A stretch of 64,000 nucleotides of DNA from an uncultured Lachnospiraceae bacterium. Lineage in GTDB: Bacteria > Bacillota > Clostridia > Lachnospirales > Lachnospiraceae. The notes under the pieces are model-generated. The model saw only the letters and a program-made list of their open reading frames with translations, was not told where the DNA came from and did not search any database. The stretch is from assembly GCA_902780405.1 (NCBI GenBank), contig CACZFI010000004.1, positions 62,001-126,000 of the forward strand, written 5' to 3'. Shown here piece after piece: positions 35,889 through 44,400 of the stretch. The translations under genes were made by a program, and so were the position numbers. Every line of letters begins with the position of its first letter. Position 1 is the stretch's first letter.

Positions 35889-35922
35889 AAACAGACTGCG
35901 CTTTTAAAAACGCAGTCTGTTT
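35889..35922 (-). terminator. Rho-independent terminator downstream of the ChW-protein gene
   Basis: Twelve-bp stem AAACAGACTGCG/CGCAGTCTGTTT with a 10-base loop; the minus strand continues TTTGTGTG after the stem's own T-run. Separates the ChW gene from the DMT cluster. Confidence 0.85.
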
Positions 35923-35923
35923 C

Positions 35924-36000
35924 GACGGTGATTCGGCCAAGGCGAATCCTCAAACAGGGCCCCAACCCCGTTTGAGATTCATCCTTGCCGATCTCACCGT
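35924..36000 (-). other. 77-nt imperfect long hairpin between gene end and terminator
   Basis: Nested complementary segments pair outside-in: GACGGTGA/TCACCGTC, CGGC/GCCG, AAGG/CCTT, GAATC/GATTC, CAAAC/GTTTG. Internal mismatches break it into bulged sections. It ends 47 nt after the ChW gene's stop and abuts the terminator. It may be a 3'-UTR structural element; I could not match it to a named riboswitch class. Confidence 0.7.
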
Positions 36001-36046
36001 CCTGAAATCACTGCACAAACACAAGTGATTCTTCTTATATTCTCGA

Positions 36047-38863
36047 TTATCTTGGCAGGTAGGCCTGCTTTGTGTTTGTGATCACACCGCCGTAATTAGC
36101 GGCGGGAGCTGCACCACCCTTGGGTACAAGGACTACCTGGATCCCTTCGAGCCGGTAGCTTCTGCCGGAAGTTCCGGCGTTTTCACCGTTTTTCGCCCAG
36201 GCAAGCCAGCCGTAGTTCTGGCAGTGTACTCTGTAGTACACATCATAATGCTCTGCCATCTCACCATAAAGCTCAATGTCGATTGCCTCAAGTCTGAGGG
36301 ACTTACCGTAGGTTCCGGCGGTCTCGCCGTCGGTGTGCCACATCTTCTCCCAGCCGATATTCTGAACATGTGTCTTGTAGCGTACGCCGCCGGTATAATC
36401 CTTGTTGGAAAGGTTTACGTTGATACCTTCGAGGCGCAGGCTTCTGCCATAAGTTCCCGAGACTGCTCCGTTGCTCTTCCAACTTTGCCAGCCATCGTTT
36501 TGTACGTGCGTCTTGTAGGAAACACTCACCTTGTCGCTTCCCGATACAACAGGCTGCTGGTTCTTATCCTTCGCAACGTAACACTCGGTCTTCACACTCT
36601 TGATCCCTGCAGCGTTCTGCTCAATCGCCTTGCCCTTCGGAACAATCCGGATCTGAAGTGCTTCAAGTCTGTATCCGTATCCTGCGGTACCTGCTGCCTC
36701 ACCGTTCTTCGACCAGTTAAGCCATCCGAAATTTTGTACATGGGCACGGTAGTAGACGTCGTACTTATCCTTATCTGCGCCGGTCAGCTGGATCTTGACG
36801 GCTTCCATACGTTTGCTCTCACCGGAGGTGCCCGCTATCTCACCGTTCGCTGACCACGGCATCCAGCCGTAATCCTGGACATGTGCAGCATATTGGATCC
36901 CAAGGTTCTTATTTCCATCTACCTTCGCAACGAAGGCTTCCATTCTCAGAGACCCTCCTGTGGTACCTGACACTGCTCCGTTTTTACTTACCTTCTTCTC
37001 CCATCCCTGATTCTGAATATGTGAGCTGTAGAGCACATTTACCTCAGGTGCGGGTTTTTGTTCATCTCCGCCGGTTTGCTCCGCATTGATCGTAAAATCA
37101 GCCGTCGCACTTGCATCGACCGCGTAATTCGGATTCAATGTATCATCAACCGTCACGGTAATCCTGTACCGACCTGCGGCTTCACCCGGCTCTCTTTGAA
37201 TGCTGACACCCGTCAGGGTCTCGTTGCCACAGAGCCCGGTTACCTGATACGTAAGCTCCGGATCCGCTTCACCGGCATCCTTGCTCTTCGCATCCGGTGT
37301 GATCGTTACATTCTTTCTCCCGATGGTTGCAGTAACGACTCCGGTCGCAGAATCACTGTGGTTTATCCCGTCACCCACAGCGCGATACCACACATAATAA
37401 TCGTCCGCATTCGTAGCTTTTGGAACCTCTTCGCTCCATCCCAAACTAGGAGGGGTTGTATCATCCGTTCCGATGACATATTGCATTGTACCGCCATCCG
37501 ACACTCCGCTACTCACCAACGCCTGCTCCGATCCGTTATAGGTCGGATTGTTCGCTTCAGGTGCGGTTGTAACCGCCGCACGAGTTCGTTCATAAAAGCG
37601 AAAACGACCCGACTCATATCCGAGCATCCATGTCGATGCCTCTGCCTTCGTGTACTGGGACCGAGAATCATTCAGGTTCCACAACGTGTCTACCATAAGT
37701 TTTCCGTCTGCTACCTTGGCAACATAATGATAATCCTCTGCCATACCATAAAGCGGTGTTGGTACATTCGGCTTGTAGTAATATCCGCTCAGCGGAAAGA
37801 TAATGTAATCGCCGTCATTAAGTTCAAGCGGAAAAGTCTGCGCATTGATCTGATCCGCAGTAATTAGTTCAAGGCAGGTACCCTCCACTGCGTCGGGTAC
37901 CGTCACGGATGTTGTTGTCGTCGGAGTTCCCGAAACCGTGATCGTTTTACTGTTCACCCATCGCATCGTGACGCCATTCACGCTCTTCCGGTCATACCTG
38001 TCCGGAGTTTTGAACGGATCAAACATGTATCCTTCATTTGCCGTATAAGTCACCGTCGTCATCGCTCCGGAGAGGTTCGTCTGCGTTACGGCGCCACCTG
38101 TTCTTGTCGCATTTGCGCCCCCGGTGATTGTAACATTATACTTGGGATCTACAGTCACCGTGCATGTCGCAGATATTGAGGGGTTCATAGCACTCTGTAC
38201 TTTGATTGTTGCCGTACCTGCGGCTTTTGCTTTAATGTATACCTTGGTTGCCGCGATTGCATATGTTGGTACTCCCCTTCCATATGTATAGTTTTCATAG
38301 AGTGTTATTTTGTCGGTTCCACTCGTAACGGTCCAAATAAGGTTCCTGTCTGTGGCATTGGAAGGAGTGATTGTGGCATTCAATTCTGAGATGTCATTGA
38401 CCGTCAGAGTTGAATGATCAAGGGATACGCTTTCCACGTTCACTAGCGGATCGTAGCACGGTTCAAAAGAATAGGGCACGCTTTCATCACCATTGCCATG
38501 GCAAACAAGACCTGTAGGTCTTTGGGTTCCATTATCCGCATTTACATCCACAGTAAACGTTTCGTCAAAGTACTCATTTGTGAAGACAAACGGCCAGTGT
38601 CCATCCTGATACTCTCCCACTGACAGTACATATGGAGCATCTTCGTTCCAAGCAAGATCCAGCATAGAACAATTCTCAGAGTCTTCACCAATATAAGTAT
38701 AATCAAATACCGTCACCTTATCTCCGATGAATATAACCTGTCCGTCCTGAAAATATCTTTCGGCCGCCCTTGAAGTGATCGTTGCCCCCGGCATCATCAC
38801 AAACACCATACAAGCTGCAATGATGGCACTTATCATCCTCTTGATTCTTTTTGTCCGTAGCAT
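36047..38863 (-). CDS. Secreted surface protein with Big2, MBG and ChW repeats
   Basis: 938 residues. A Sec signal peptide (basic start, hydrophobic core, cleavage near ATITSRA-A) is followed by a unique region, a bacterial Ig-like Big2 segment (about 150-245), an MBG-type segment (about 490-600; TYNGSEQALV, NYAVDASATADFTI) and six to seven ChW-like repeats to the C-terminus, each with a GW core such as VQNFGWLNWSKNGEAAGT. ChW repeats are found in clostridial wall-associated proteins and can bind cell-wall or host polymers. No LPXTG or SLH motif is seen. AAGGAGG six bases before the ATG. Possibly an adhesin or wall-binding protein. Confidence 0.9.
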   Translation of the reverse strand: MLRTKRIKRMISAIIAACMVFVMMPGATITSRAAERYFQDGQVIFIGDKVTVFDYTYIGEDSENCSMLDLAWNEDAPYVLSVGEYQDGHWPFVFTNEYFDETFTVDVNADNGTQRPTGLVCHGNGDESVPYSFEPCYDPLVNVESVSLDHSTLTVNDISELNATITPSNATDRNLIWTVTSGTDKITLYENYTYGRGVPTYAIAATKVYIKAKAAGTATIKVQSAMNPSISATCTVTVDPKYNVTITGGANATRTGGAVTQTNLSGAMTTVTYTANEGYMFDPFKTPDRYDRKSVNGVTMRWVNSKTITVSGTPTTTTSVTVPDAVEGTCLELITADQINAQTFPLELNDGDYIIFPLSGYYYKPNVPTPLYGMAEDYHYVAKVADGKLMVDTLWNLNDSRSQYTKAEASTWMLGYESGRFRFYERTRAAVTTAPEANNPTYNGSEQALVSSGVSDGGTMQYVIGTDDTTPPSLGWSEEVPKATNADDYYVWYRAVGDGINHSDSATGVVTATIGRKNVTITPDAKSKDAGEADPELTYQVTGLCGNETLTGVSIQREPGEAAGRYRITVTVDDTLNPNYAVDASATADFTINAEQTGGDEQKPAPEVNVLYSSHIQNQGWEKKVSKNGAVSGTTGGSLRMEAFVAKVDGNKNLGIQYAAHVQDYGWMPWSANGEIAGTSGESKRMEAVKIQLTGADKDKYDVYYRAHVQNFGWLNWSKNGEAAGTAGYGYRLEALQIRIVPKGKAIEQNAAGIKSVKTECYVAKDKNQQPVVSGSDKVSVSYKTHVQNDGWQSWKSNGAVSGTYGRSLRLEGINVNLSNKDYTGGVRYKTHVQNIGWEKMWHTDGETAGTYGKSLRLEAIDIELYGEMAEHYDVYYRVHCQNYGWLAWAKNGENAGTSGRSYRLEGIQVVLVPKGGAAPAANYGGVITNTKQAYLPR

Positions 38864-39188
38864 ATCATACCTCCTTAATATAAAAATCGCCGAATCCGAC
38901 AGGACATAAACATCCCATCAGATCCGACGGTTCATCATCTTCCATGTATTCTCTTTTACACCATAACAGATCGCACTTTCGCTTTTTTCTGAAAAAAACA
39001 TCGTCTCTTTTTGCATAGATGTCAACCCCCGATCGGCAATTCTATGTATCCCAAAACAATGGTAAACCCCAATGAGTATTATATCATACACGCGCGCCTC
39101 AAACAACCTGCCCCGTGTACCATTGCGGCGAAAAATGTGGCGCAAACGCCGTCTTGCGAAAAATCCGAAAAAATATTATGATGTACAC
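38864..39188. other. 325-base intergenic region between ChW protein and channel genes
   Basis: No gene or long repeat is supported. A direct pair of GTCGGAT heptamers flanks a short segment near 38900-38935. A possible minus-strand promoter is listed separately. The potassium channel frame is open back to 39072 but lacks a ribosome site there. Confidence 0.5.
38997..39025 (-). promoter_or_regulatory. Possible promoter of the ChW-protein gene
   Basis: Minus strand perfect -35 TTGACA and, after 17 bases, a weak -10 GATGTT. It would give a leader of about 130 nt. The weak -10 may mean an activator or a different promoter. Confidence 0.35.
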
Positions 39189-40409
39189 ATGGATAAGAAA
39201 CGTTGGTTAAAATTCAGATATAAGCTGTTCCACATGGTTTCCGTGGGTGTGGTGGACGAGCCGGTAAACCAGGCATATGACATCCTAAGCACCGGCGCGC
39301 TTGTTGTAAACCTTGCGGCAGCCATTATGAACACCTATGACAATCTCCGTGCTTCTTACGGACAGATTTTTTCCGTCATTGAGGCTGCAACGGTGTTCTT
39401 TTTTGCGATCGATTATATCCTGCGTTTTATTACGGCGCCGGATCTCTATCCCCATGTAGGCGAAGGAAGAGCTCGCATCCGTTACATTTTCTCCTTCGCC
39501 GGTATTGTGGATCTTTTATCCTTCCTGCCCTACTATCTTCCGGTGTTCTTCCCGGGCGGTACCGCAGCTTTCCGTATGTTCCGCGTGGCAAGGATCCTGC
39601 GGCTCTTCAGGATCAACGCATACTATGATTCCCTGAACGTGATCACGGAAGTCATCATCAGCAAGAAGCAACAGCTTCTGTCTTCCGTCTTTATCATTTC
39701 GGTTTTGATGATTGCCTCGAGCCTTACGATGTACGGCCTGGAGCATGATGCGCAGCCGGAAGTTTTTTCCAATGCATTTTCCGGGATCTGGTGGTCCACC
39801 TCCACACTGCTCACCGTGGGATACGGGGATATCTACCCCATCACGGCCGCAGGCAAGATCGCCGGCATCCTAATCGCATTCCTGGGCGTGGGCATGGTCG
39901 CCATCCCTACCGGTATTATTTCCGCGGGATTCGTCGAGCAGTACCAGCGTTTAAAGAAGCTCGGTGATTCCGTGGAAGAAGATATCCGTTTTATCCGCCT
40001 TTCCATTGAGAAACATGACACCTGGGCCGGTATGAAGATCAAGGACCTCGGACTTCCCAAGGGCGCCACCATCGCCGTGATCCAGCGCGGTGGCAGAACC
40101 ATCATCCCTCGTGGAGATGTCATCCTTGCGCCCGGTGACCGTGTCACCATCGGATCCGAGAATCTGCCCGGCGAGCGGCCGGCCAACATCAAAGAGGTAA
40201 CAATAAAGCGACACCATCCTTGGAATGGTGTCGCCATAAAAGATATCGATATTTCAAGACAGTCTTATATCTATATGATCCGCCGCGGGGGACGTATGAT
40301 CCTCCCGAAGGGCACGCTTCATCTGATGGAGAAGGACGAAGTCTTTCTTTATACGCAGCTGAATCATGCCGCGGAACTTGATCCTGCGGATTCCTCGAAT
40401 CCTTCGTAA
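39189..40409 (+). CDS. Voltage-gated-type potassium channel with two TrkA-C domains
   Basis: 406 residues from the chosen ATG. Six-TM Kv-like channel: S1-S3, an S4-like Arg ladder (FRMFRVARILRLFRI), S5, the pore with selectivity filter TVGYGD, and S6. Then two RCK_C/TrkA-C domains (about 260-330 and 335-400) without the Rossmann RCK_N domain. ORF opens at 39072 with a very basic extension (RRKMWRKRRLAKNPKK). The internal ATG at 39189 matches the usual N-terminus, but no candidate has a clear ribosome site, so the start is uncertain. A perfect 10-bp inverted repeat lies in the coding region at 40208-40234. Confidence 0.88.
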   Translation: MDKKRWLKFRYKLFHMVSVGVVDEPVNQAYDILSTGALVVNLAAAIMNTYDNLRASYGQIFSVIEAATVFFFAIDYILRFITAPDLYPHVGEGRARIRYIFSFAGIVDLLSFLPYYLPVFFPGGTAAFRMFRVARILRLFRINAYYDSLNVITEVIISKKQQLLSSVFIISVLMIASSLTMYGLEHDAQPEVFSNAFSGIWWSTSTLLTVGYGDIYPITAAGKIAGILIAFLGVGMVAIPTGIISAGFVEQYQRLKKLGDSVEEDIRFIRLSIEKHDTWAGMKIKDLGLPKGATIAVIQRGGRTIIPRGDVILAPGDRVTIGSENLPGERPANIKEVTIKRHHPWNGVAIKDIDISRQSYIYMIRRGGRMILPKGTLHLMEKDEVFLYTQLNHAAELDPADSSNPS

Positions 40410-40476
40410 TACTGCTCCGATGATCTCGGACGCATCTTCGTCATCACAATACGATCCCGAACTCACCGGGTCTGTC

Positions 40477-42036
40477 TTAGTCTTCGCCGGTTTCCGCGAT
40501 CACACGCGCATTCTCTTCCTGAATGTCAGGGAAGTGTGAAAGCATCGGCGCAACATGTCTCTTCTTGATCCTTCTATCAACATAATTCTTGGTAAGCTTT
40601 AATACCAGCGGACTTAAGGAAAGCACACCGATTAAGTTCGGCAGCATCATCATGCCGTTAAAAGTATCGGAGATATCCCATGCAATCGAGGATGTCATCA
40701 GTGCACCCGAAACGATCATGAGTACGAAAATCACCTTGTACACCTTTGTAACAACGGGTGCATTCTTGCCTGCAAGATACTCCACAGCCTTCGTGCCATA
40801 ATGCGACCAGCCGAGGATGGTGGTAAATGCGAAGAGCAGGATTGCAAGAGCGATAAAGCCCTTTCCGAAGTTGATGCCGCCAATCTTGAAGATGGAATTA
40901 AATGCATCGGCAACTAAGGTTGCATCTTCGTTTGTCTCGGGAATACCCGTATTAAGGTCAATCACGCCGGAGGTAAGAACCACAAGCGCCGTCATGGTAC
41001 ATACAATGATGGTGTCTGCGAATACCTCGAAGATACCCCAGAGTCCCTGCTTCACCGGCTCACGCACGTTGGAGTTGGAGTGAACCATAACCGAGGAACC
41101 GAGACCTGCCTCGTTGGAGAAGACGCCTCGCTTACAACCCTGTGTGATGATGGTCTTAAATGCAACACCTGTCGCACCACCCCATGCAGCCTTCTTGGTA
41201 AAAGCCATATCGAAGATTGCGGAGAAAGCCCTGCCGACTTCCGATACATTTGAAAAAATGATCACGAAAGAGCCGATGACATATACAACCACCATGAAGG
41301 GAATGATCTTCTCTGCTACGGAGGCGATTCTCTGAAGACCGCCGATGACCACGATGCCGACTAAGATGAGAAGCACGATGCCGATGATCAGCATGTACAG
41401 CGTTACATCCTTGTCACCTGAAGAATAAAGCACCTTGGACGAAAGGAACTCGCACTTGAACGCGGAGGTGAAGTTAATAACGATCTTGTTCACCTGACCC
41501 ATGTTTCCGATACCGAAGGAAGCAAGGGTTGCGCAGATTGCGAAGATGATGGCAAGTGCCTTACCGATGTGCTTCATACCCTTGTATCCGCCGAGGCCGT
41601 CCTGCAGGTAGTACATGGCACCGCCGGACCACTCGCCGTGCTGGTTCTTTCTTCTGAAATAGATACCGAGGATGTTCTCGGAATAGTTGGTCATCATACC
41701 GAAGAAAGCAGCGATCCACATCCAGAACACCGCACCGGGGCCTCCTGTCATGATCGCAGCTGCAACGCCGGCGATGTTACCGACACCGACGGTTGCGGCA
41801 AGCGCCGTACACAGCGCCTGGAACTGGGAAATGGATGCCTTCTCACCGGTATGTCCGATGACTTTCTTGTCGAAGAGACTTCCCACAGTCTTCTTCATCC
41901 AGTGTCCGATGCGTCTTACCTGGAAAAATCCGGTAATGAGTGTCATGACAATGCCGACAACGATGAGAAGCCATACGCCCACCTTCGTCCAGACAATATC
42001 ATTGATTGCGTCGTTAATAGTTATAATCTGATCCAA
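40477..42036 (-). CDS. AGCS-family sodium/alanine (amino acid) symporter
   Basis: 519 residues with about 11 TM helices. Family motifs include VGVGNIAGVAAAIMTGGPGAVFWMW and SGGAMYYLQDGLG, plus FSNEAGLGSS. The start is TTG with GGGAG 7 bases upstream. Co-imports alanine or glycine with Na+ (family knowledge). Divergent from the PH-domain gene, with overlapping promoters between them. Confidence 0.95.
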   Translation of the reverse strand: MDQIITINDAINDIVWTKVGVWLLIVVGIVMTLITGFFQVRRIGHWMKKTVGSLFDKKVIGHTGEKASISQFQALCTALAATVGVGNIAGVAAAIMTGGPGAVFWMWIAAFFGMMTNYSENILGIYFRRKNQHGEWSGGAMYYLQDGLGGYKGMKHIGKALAIIFAICATLASFGIGNMGQVNKIVINFTSAFKCEFLSSKVLYSSGDKDVTLYMLIIGIVLLILVGIVVIGGLQRIASVAEKIIPFMVVVYVIGSFVIIFSNVSEVGRAFSAIFDMAFTKKAAWGGATGVAFKTIITQGCKRGVFSNEAGLGSSVMVHSNSNVREPVKQGLWGIFEVFADTIIVCTMTALVVLTSGVIDLNTGIPETNEDATLVADAFNSIFKIGGINFGKGFIALAILLFAFTTILGWSHYGTKAVEYLAGKNAPVVTKVYKVIFVLMIVSGALMTSSIAWDISDTFNGMMMLPNLIGVLSLSPLVLKLTKNYVDRRIKKRHVAPMLSHFPDIQEENARVIAETGED

Positions 42037-42071
42037 TGTTTCTCTCCCTTTCTAGATTACTAACAGTCATT

Positions 42072-42100
42072 AGTTTATTATATACTGAACTTGATGTCAA
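42072..42100 (-). promoter_or_regulatory. Putative promoter of the AGCS symporter
   Basis: Minus strand -35 TTGACA, 17 bases, -10 TAAACT. The -35 shares two bases with the -35 of the divergent promoter at 42091. Confidence 0.6.
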
Positions 42101-42119
42101 AAGAAAAATGATGTATGAT
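42091..42119 (+). promoter_or_regulatory. Putative promoter of the PH-domain gene
   Basis: Plus strand -35 TTGATG, 17 bases, -10 TATGAT, 40 bases before the ATG at 42159. Confidence 0.6.
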
Positions 42120-42158
42120 AAATCTTAGTAATCTTGGGCAATCGAAAGGAGACAACCT

Positions 42159-42551
42159 ATGGATATCTTATGGAAAGCCAGAAAGCGCGTATGGTGCGGA
42201 CTGCCCTGGACCTTCACGGTCTACAGCTACAGCAAGGACAGACTCTTTATCAAGCGCGGTATGCTCAATATACAGGAGGATGAGGTAAGACTCTATCGTA
42301 TCCTCGATCTCTCCGTAAAGCGGTCCTTCGGACAGCGCATCTTCGGTATGGGAACCATCGAAATCGACAGTTCCGACAAGTCCCTCGGCAAATTCGAATT
42401 AAAGAACATCAAGAATGTCCGCGACGTAAAGGAAGAGCTTTCGAACCTCATCGAAGAAGAGCGTGAGAGAAAGCGCATCTCCACCCGCGAGTACATCAGT
42501 GACGGACATGATGCCGACTTTGATGAAGATCATACGGATGACGTAATGTAA
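42159..42551 (+). CDS. Bacterial PH-like (YdbT/bPH_2) domain protein
   Basis: 130 residues. A single PH-like domain (about 5-105; FTVYSYSKDRLFIKRGMLNIQEDEVRLYRI) matches bPH_2/DUF304, followed by a His/Asp-rich tail. No TM helix, unlike many family members, so it is probably cytoplasmic. AAAGGAG 7 bases before the ATG. Function unknown. Confidence 0.85.
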   Translation: MDILWKARKRVWCGLPWTFTVYSYSKDRLFIKRGMLNIQEDEVRLYRILDLSVKRSFGQRIFGMGTIEIDSSDKSLGKFELKNIKNVRDVKEELSNLIEEERERKRISTREYISDGHDADFDEDHTDDVM

Positions 42552-42554
42552 GCC

Positions 42555-42609
42555 AACAAGGTGCCAGGCACCGTTACACAATGTAACGAAGCCAGGCACC
42601 TTGTTTTTT
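42555..42609 (+). terminator. Terminator after the PH gene, built from a REP-like palindrome
   Basis: Stem AACAAGGTGCC/GGCACCTTGTT (11 bp), an inner stem GTTAC/GTAAC, and a 7-T run. The GGTGCCAGGCACC core recurs as GGTGTCTGGCACC at 42736-42748, suggesting a REP-type element recruited as terminator. Confidence 0.85.
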
Positions 42610-42626
42610 AGTCGTATACGTAAATA

Positions 42627-42698
42627 CACGGATGCGCGAGGGAAATCTATAGCACGCAAAATGGTTTGCGTGCGGTGATTATCCCGGGAGCATCCGTG
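42627..42698. repeat. 72-nt nested palindrome
   Basis: Outer arms CACGGATGC/GCATCCGTG and a perfect inner hairpin GCACGCAAA/TTTGCGTGC with a 4-base loop; GGGA/TCCC can pair between them. It lies in the 204-base gap between convergent genes. It may be a non-autonomous palindromic element or a structured RNA; no T-run follows. Confidence 0.75.
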
Positions 42699-42705
42699 CA
42701 TAACA

Positions 42706-42777
42706 TTACTCTAACATTGTGTCTAACATCGCAACGGTGTCTGGCACCCTTTTCTTTACTCTAACATTGTGTCTAAC
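42706..42777. repeat. 22-bp direct repeat that duplicates the 3' end of sufU
   Basis: The 22 bp at 42756-42777, encoding the last residues and stop of SufU (LDTMLE), recur exactly at 42706-42727. The 28-bp spacer holds GGTGTCTGGCACC, a REP-like core. This suggests an element insertion with duplication at the gene end. Confidence 0.85.
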
Positions 42778-43178
42778 GTATGCCACGCCAGCGTCGCGCA
42801 CTTCGCACGCGCGGGCATATGTGCGATATCTTTTAAGGCGACCGCCTCGTCGAGGTCGTCCATCTCTTCTTCGGAGAGTTCTCCGTGCACCATCTTCATG
42901 AACATCTCAATCAACTGATGCGCTTCTTCCTTGCTCTTTCCGACAACCAGGTCGAGCATGATATCCGTGGAAGCCTGGGACACTGCGCATCCCGCGCCGG
43001 AGAATCCGGCGTTCGTGATGATACCGTTATCGTCTACTTCGATAGACAGTGTGATGTCATCTCCGCAGGTGGGATTCACACCCTGCTTTGTATGTGTCGC
43101 GTAATCGATCTCGCACTTATGCTCCGGATGGAGATTATGTTCATTCACGATCTCGCGATAAATATTCTTAAGATCCAT
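42756..43178 (-). CDS. sufU: SUF scaffold/sulfur-transfer protein SufU
   Basis: Zinc-dependent sulfurtransferase partner of SufS in Gram-positives. 140 residues with the zinc ligands in NPTCGDD, GAGCAVSQAS and ARAKCATLAW. ATG at 43178 with AGGGGGT upstream; overlaps the sufS stop by 11 bp. The longer ORF start at 43217 is rejected. The C-terminal residues lie in a duplicated 22-bp sequence. Confidence 0.96.
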   Translation of the reverse strand: MDLKNIYREIVNEHNLHPEHKCEIDYATHTKQGVNPTCGDDITLSIEVDDNGIITNAGFSGAGCAVSQASTDIMLDLVVGKSKEEAHQLIEMFMKMVHGELSEEEMDDLDEAVALKDIAHMPARAKCATLAWHTLDTMLE

Positions 43179-44382
43179 AGCCAAGCCACCCCCTGACCTT
43201 GGTAAGCGCCTCGGCAAAGCGAAGCACCTCTTCCTCTGTATTGTAGAAGTAAAAGCTGGCTCTGGCCGTAGAGCCGACGCCTAAGAATTTCATCAGGGGC
43301 TGTGCGCAATGGTGTCCCGCCCGTATGCAAATGCCCTCGGAATCCAGAATGGACGCCACATCGTGCGGATGACATCCCTCGATGTTGAATGTCAGTATGC
43401 CTGCATGCCTGTCCGGATCCGTCGGACCGTACAAGGTAACGTGCGGATTCTTTTGCATGGCCTCATGCGCGATTCGCGTGAGCCTTCTCTCGTGCTCTGC
43501 GATCCTGTCAAATCCGACCGCCTCGAGATAGTCCATCGCCGCCGAAAGTCCGCATGCATCCGCCGCATTTACGGTTCCCGCCTCGAATTTATGAGGAAGT
43601 TCCGCGTAGGTTGCGGTCTCTCTGTCCACATATTCGATCATCTCACCGCCGGTCAGGAAGGGATCCATCTCCTCCATAATGCTCTTTTTCACATAAAGTC
43701 CGCCGATTCCCATCGGTGCCAGCATCTTGTGTCCGGAAAACGCATAGAAGTCCGCGTCGAGTGCGGTAACATCCACAGCAAAATGCGGTGTACTCTGTGC
43801 GCCGTCAACAACGATCACCGCGCCCGCATCATGGGCACGTCTTGCAAGCTCCGAGATCGGATTCGTCACGCCGAGTACGTTGGAAACCATACCCACAGCT
43901 ACAATGGCCGTCTTCGGTCCGATCTTGGAAAGCTCCTGTTCGGAAAGAACGCCCTCCGCATCAGGCTCCATATATACAAGCTTTGCGCCTGTCTTTTTCG
44001 CAACCATCTGCCAGGGCAGAATATTGCTGTGGTGCTCCATCACGGTAAGAACGATCTCATCGTCTTTCGTGAGATTCTTCAGGCCGTAGCTGTATGCAAC
44101 CAGGTTGATTGACTCCGTTGTGTTCCTTGTGAAGATGATCTCTGAAGCCTCGGATGCCCCAAGAAAGCGGGCCACGCGCGCTCTTGCCTGCTCATAGCGC
44201 TCCGTTGCGCCGATACTCCATGCATAGAGGCCGCGCAGAGGATTTGCATTGGTTTCCTCGTAAAAAGCCCTCACGGCGTCCAGAACCTGTTTCGGTCTCT
44301 GACTGGTGGCCGCATTGTCTAAGTATGCGATTCTTTCATCCTGCAGGATTGGAAAATCCTCACGCAGTTTGGATAGATCCAT
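43168..44382 (-). CDS. sufS: Cysteine desulfurase SufS
   Basis: PLP enzyme that takes sulfur from cysteine. 404 residues: PLP Lys in FSGHKMLAP, catalytic Cys in IRAGHHCAQP, substrate motifs EHHSNILPW and GAQSTPH. Group II (SufS-type) by sequence. Located 18 bases after sufD and overlapping sufU, as usual in Firmicutes. Confidence 0.97.
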   Translation of the reverse strand: MDLSKLREDFPILQDERIAYLDNAATSQRPKQVLDAVRAFYEETNANPLRGLYAWSIGATERYEQARARVARFLGASEASEIIFTRNTTESINLVAYSYGLKNLTKDDEIVLTVMEHHSNILPWQMVAKKTGAKLVYMEPDAEGVLSEQELSKIGPKTAIVAVGMVSNVLGVTNPISELARRAHDAGAVIVVDGAQSTPHFAVDVTALDADFYAFSGHKMLAPMGIGGLYVKKSIMEEMDPFLTGGEMIEYVDRETATYAELPHKFEAGTVNAADACGLSAAMDYLEAVGFDRIAEHERRLTRIAHEAMQKNPHVTLYGPTDPDRHAGILTFNIEGCHPHDVASILDSEGICIRAGHHCAQPLMKFLGVGSTARASFYFYNTEEEVLRFAEALTKVRGWLGYGS

Positions 44383-44400
44383 GATTTTTATCTCCTGTTG

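Noticed and set aside
35889..36000. Riboswitch for the DMT transporter
   Set aside because: A good promoter (35837-35864) lies between these hairpins and the transporter gene, so they belong to the upstream transcript; no aptamer consensus matched.
38918..39145. Minus-strand 75-codon ORF upstream of the ChW gene
   Set aside because: It spans the predicted promoter, has no ribosome site and reads as low-quality sequence.
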